15,468 bases of DNA from DATKDU01 sp035512595. Its GTDB lineage: Bacteria; Planctomycetota; Planctomycetia; Pirellulales; Pirellulaceae. A program made the position numbers and the translations under genes. Where the stretch lies: contig DATKDU010000500.1 in the NCBI GenBank assembly GCA_035512595.1, positions 1 to 15,468 on the forward strand. Reading direction: 5' to 3'. The notes beneath the pieces were generated by a model. That model ran no database searches. It worked only from the letters and a program-made list of their open reading frames with translations, and was not told the origin of the DNA. Shown piece after piece: positions 13,480 to 15,468 of the stretch. Positions within the stretch are counted from its first letter, which is position 1, and every line of letters starts with the position of its first letter.

Positions 13480-14962
13480 ATGGCATCAGCTCCTTCCGCA
13501 TGTCGATGATCGCTGCGAGCACCGGCTTGGGTTTGCCTGCGGCGTCGTACAGGCCGCCGTGCGGAAAATCGTGCGGCACATTATCCCGGAGTTGATTCCA
13601 AAAAACCGCTTGCATCGGCTGCCGTGCGACCAGCAGCGGGATCAGCCCCTGGGCCTGCTCGCACTGCCACTTTGGGGTCACGCCGCCGGCCGCCAGCGAC
13701 GGCAGCACGGTCGCCTTGCTTGATGCGGACGGATCGTCGTCCCCGCGGCTGGGGAGCGTGACGACTCCGACCAGCGGCACTCCCAGTTGTCCCCAGCGGT
13801 CGATCTGCCGGCTGATTTCCAGCGCATCCCGCGGCAAAGTTCCGCCCCCCAGATAGCCAAAGTTCATTTCCATGGCGACGCCCGCCAGCCCCAGGTCGCT
13901 GCGGGCGAGGGTGTCGGCAAAGTGCAGCGGCGTCAGCTCCTGCTCCTCATCCGCAACATACTCGGCCCACGGCTGATCGAAGCTGACGATCGTCGGCGTC
14001 CGCGGATCGATGCTCCGCACCAGCTCCAGCAAATCGACGGTCAAACGCAGCCGCTGCTCCTCCGACAAGTCCATCACGCCCGGAACGTTCATCCGCCCGG
14101 CGCAGTTCCACAAGTGTACGCGGCCCAGATAACGCTGCACGACCGCCCGGGCGAAATCGACGACGCTCGCTTCCAATTCGTCAAACTCTTCTTCCCACAG
14201 ATAGAGCCAGTCCGGCAGCGACGAGCGGTCGAACTGCACGACCGGCCCCATGCAGACTCGCAGTCCCTGATCGCGGCACCATTGCACCTGCTCGTCCAGC
14301 AGGTCCCACTCGTATTCTCCCACCCGCACCGACAGGTCCCGCCAGTTCGGGACGATCACGGCCGTGTTGAATGCCGCCGTGAAGGCCTCGGCCGCCTCGC
14401 CGGTCGGCACATGATCGAGGCGGCACCCCAGCAGCATGCTCATCATGGGCTGCTCGCGGCGACGAATTTCGAGCACTTGCCGCGAGTAATCGCGACACAA
14501 GAGGTCGATGGCCCGCATCGCCAGCTCGATCGACTCTCCGGCGGCTTCGTCCGCCGCAGCGGCGTCCTCCTTGCCGATCGCCGCGCGGGCCAGCGCCAGC
14601 GTCGATTCGTGAACCAAAGAGCGGCACTCGTCGGGGATCGTTGCCCCGCCGCTCTCCCAGATGTCGATCTGGTTCCGCAGCCGGTTGAGTGTGCCGCGGG
14701 CCAACTCCACCGTCAGGTGATACGACCGCTCCCGCTCCATCAAGCTGGCCGTGCAGAGCGTGTACTCCCCCTGGCCGGGGACGAGCCACGGAAAATAGAG
14801 ATTGCCGCTTTCGCGCACGTCGCGCTCGATCGACAATACCCCGTCGGCATTGGTCCGCCGGCACTCCCAGGGAATGCCGTCTATCCCGGCGACGTAGGCG
14901 CGCGTCATCGCTCCCGGCGAAAGCCGCTCGGGGCGCGGGATGGCAAAGCGGAGCTGGCCCAT
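13478..14962 (-). CDS. Glycoside hydrolase family 10-like protein, acid/base glutamate not conserved
   Basis: 494 residues from the ATG at 14962 (a TTG ten codons upstream is less likely). An N-terminal domain of about 150 residues, possibly carbohydrate-binding-like, and a helical linker precede a (beta/alpha)8 barrel resembling GH10 xylanases: FNTAVIVPNWRDL, then YEWDLLDEQVQWCRDQGLRVCMGPVV, then RVHLWNCAGRMNVP, MEMNFGY and QAVFWNQLRDN, ending DAAGKPKPVLAAI. In GH10 the acid/base Glu lies in WDVVNE; here the segment is WNCAGRMN (285-292) with no Glu. A Glu in MEMNFGY (365) may match the nucleophile. No signal peptide is seen, so it may be cytoplasmic, unlike secreted xylanases. Substrate and activity are uncertain. 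A moderate promoter candidate is at 14998-15027. Confidence 0.7.
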   Translation of the reverse strand: MGQLRFAIPRPERLSPGAMTRAYVAGIDGIPWECRRTNADGVLSIERDVRESGNLYFPWLVPGQGEYTLCTASLMERERSYHLTVELARGTLNRLRNQIDIWESGGATIPDECRSLVHESTLALARAAIGKEDAAAADEAAGESIELAMRAIDLLCRDYSRQVLEIRRREQPMMSMLLGCRLDHVPTGEAAEAFTAAFNTAVIVPNWRDLSVRVGEYEWDLLDEQVQWCRDQGLRVCMGPVVQFDRSSLPDWLYLWEEEFDELEASVVDFARAVVQRYLGRVHLWNCAGRMNVPGVMDLSEEQRLRLTVDLLELVRSIDPRTPTIVSFDQPWAEYVADEEQELTPLHFADTLARSDLGLAGVAMEMNFGYLGGGTLPRDALEISRQIDRWGQLGVPLVGVVTLPSRGDDDPSASSKATVLPSLAAGGVTPKWQCEQAQGLIPLLVARQPMQAVFWNQLRDNVPHDFPHGGLYDAAGKPKPVLAAIIDMRKELMP

Positions 14963-14997
14963 GATGTGTCGGTTAGAGGATGGCTGCGGCAAAGGGG

Positions 14998-15027
14998 AGT
15001 CTACCCGAGCTTGGGACCGGTTTCCAA
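14998..15027 (-). promoter_or_regulatory. Possible promoter for the GH10-like gene
   Basis: On the minus strand, TTGGAA (15022-15027), an 18-nt spacer and TAGACT (14998-15003), about 35 nt before the ATG. Each box matches four of six consensus bases, so this is a weak call. Confidence 0.3.
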
Positions 15028-15042
15028 TGCGACTTGAGCGTG

Positions 15043-15065
15043 GTCCACCCGCTTCGCGAGTGGAC
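15043..15065. repeat. Hairpin between GH10-like gene and purC
   Basis: GTCCAC and GTGGAC arms, one mismatch, then CGC/GCG around a TTC loop. It has the same small-loop style as the GTAG-head hairpins, and its core (on the other strand) resembles the CACTCGC stem in purC. Confidence 0.65.
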
Positions 15066-15161
15066 GGGCGAGGGATAGGCTTCCTTGGCTGAGTGGCCTG
15101 CGAGTTTTCTGCTATCTTGAACGGCCGCGTTCCAGACCGCTACCACGTTTCGTCGGCCCCG

Positions 15162-15468
15162 ATGCCTCCCCTGCTCCAAACCAATCTTCCCTTCCCCGTC
15201 CGCCGCGGCAAGGTCCGCGACGTCTACGACCTGGGGGACAAGCTGCTGCTGGTCGCCACCGACCGGATCAGCGCCTTCGACTGGGTGATGCAAAACGGCA
15301 TTCCGGACAAGGGGCGGATTCTGACGCAAATCAGCGCGTTCTGGTTTGAGAAGCTGGGGGTGGAGAATCATTTGCTGTCCCTCGACGTAGGACAGGTTTC
15401 CAACCTGTCCCCGAGCAGTCCGCTCGCTCCGCGAGCGGATGAGCACTCGCGGAGCGAGTGCTCTACAT
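15162..15468 (+). CDS. purC: Phosphoribosylaminoimidazole-succinocarboxamide (SAICAR) synthase, 5' part only, with in-frame repeat insertion
   Basis: First 102 codons; the gene continues past the window. PurC joins CAIR and aspartate with ATP in purine synthesis. Residues 8-76 match the family: LPFPVRRGKVRDVYDLGDKLLLVATDRISAFD, then GIPDKGRILTQISAFWF and NHLLSLDV. After that (from about residue 76) the frame continues through repeat DNA, giving VGQVSNLSPSSPLAPRADE and a Ser/Arg/Glu stretch not seen in the family. The frame remains open to the window end. In family members this position is a variable loop between HLISTDV and GRSML, so the protein may tolerate the insert. The remaining domain lies outside the window, so a truncated gene cannot be excluded. 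No strong ribosome site is seen upstream of the ATG. Confidence 0.9.
   Translation, partial: MPPLLQTNLPFPVRRGKVRDVYDLGDKLLLVATDRISAFDWVMQNGIPDKGRILTQISAFWFEKLGVENHLLSLDVGQVSNLSPSSPLAPRADEHSRSECST
15387..15410 (+). repeat. GTAG-head hairpin unit inside purC, in frame
   Basis: A 24-nt unit that begins GTA and has perfect 9-bp arms GGACAGGTT (15390-15398) and AACCTGTCC (15402-15410) around TCC. It differs from the unit at 418-441 only in the loop. Twenty-four nucleotides keep the reading frame, and this frame reads GTA GGA (Val-Gly), avoiding the TAG that ends the kinase-like gene. Confidence 0.88.
15420..15438. repeat. Second hairpin inside purC
   Basis: CCGCTCGC and GCGAGCGG are perfect 8-bp arms around TCC, in frame with purC. 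The stem resembles the third hairpin that follows. Confidence 0.8.
15441..15467 (-). repeat. Third hairpin inside purC, GTAG-head on the minus strand
   Basis: GAGCACTCGC (15441-15450) and GCGAGTGCTC (15454-15463) are perfect 10-bp arms around GGA. On the minus strand the unit begins with GTAG (15463-15466), like the other family members. It ends at the window edge, so further repeats may follow. Confidence 0.8.

Noticed and set aside
15085..15118. Promoter for purC (TTGGCT with TATCTT preceded by TG)
   Set aside because: The spacer is 22 nt, too long for a normal sigma70 promoter; the extended -10 alone is weak evidence.

Overview
The window looks like a high-GC chromosome segment from a planctomycete (Planctomycetota, possibly Pirellulales). 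This is inferred from three things: a membrane-anchored Ser/Thr-kinase-like protein, a solitary fliG, and intergenic spacers packed with short hairpins and heptanucleotide arrays. No rRNA, tRNA, CRISPR array or insertion sequence is visible. Taxonomy and product names come from reading the protein sequences only.

Layout. Positions 1-11504 are almost entirely minus strand. Read in the direction of transcription they hold an orphan MalK/UgpC-type ABC ATPase (10455-11504), nusA (9155-10396), infB (5976-8798), rbfA (5571-5966), a degenerate endonuclease-III-like protein (4531-5499), yebC (3643-4395), fliG (2312-3304), a membrane-anchored kinase-like protein with eroded catalytic motifs (470-2095), and the start of a prepilin-type protein (1-236, cut by the window edge). 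Then come a plus-strand vapD (11966-12262), a minus-strand monomeric sarcosine oxidase/SolA-like flavoenzyme (12219-13373) whose 3' end overlaps vapD, a minus-strand GH10-like protein (13478-14962), and the 5' part of plus-strand purC (15162-end).

How the genes fit together. nusA-infB-rbfA is the conserved transcription/translation cluster. infB and rbfA look translationally coupled, while nusA and infB are separated by a 356-bp spacer with a double palindrome. A good sigma70-like promoter (TTGACA-N17-TATCCT) stands before the ABC ATPase and may drive the cluster. The genes downstream of rbfA have unrelated roles.

The most unusual content is the repeat landscape. (1) A family of hairpins with a GTAG head and varying but self-complementary stems occurs after kinase, nusA and near other genes, and two or three lie in frame inside purC. 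(2) Heptanucleotide arrays (GGGTTCA, GGAGACA, CCACTCA, and shorter TATTCCC and TTGGTCA runs) fill the spacers; GGGTTCA arrays with G-quadruplex potential sit just upstream of the start codons of three consecutive genes. (3) A 24-bp perfect inverted repeat lies between the SolA-like and GH10-like genes, and a 23-bp perfect hairpin lies upstream of vapD. Several stop codons are formed by repeat edges. Three proteins appear to have lost family catalytic residues (kinase-like, endonuclease-III-like, GH10-like).
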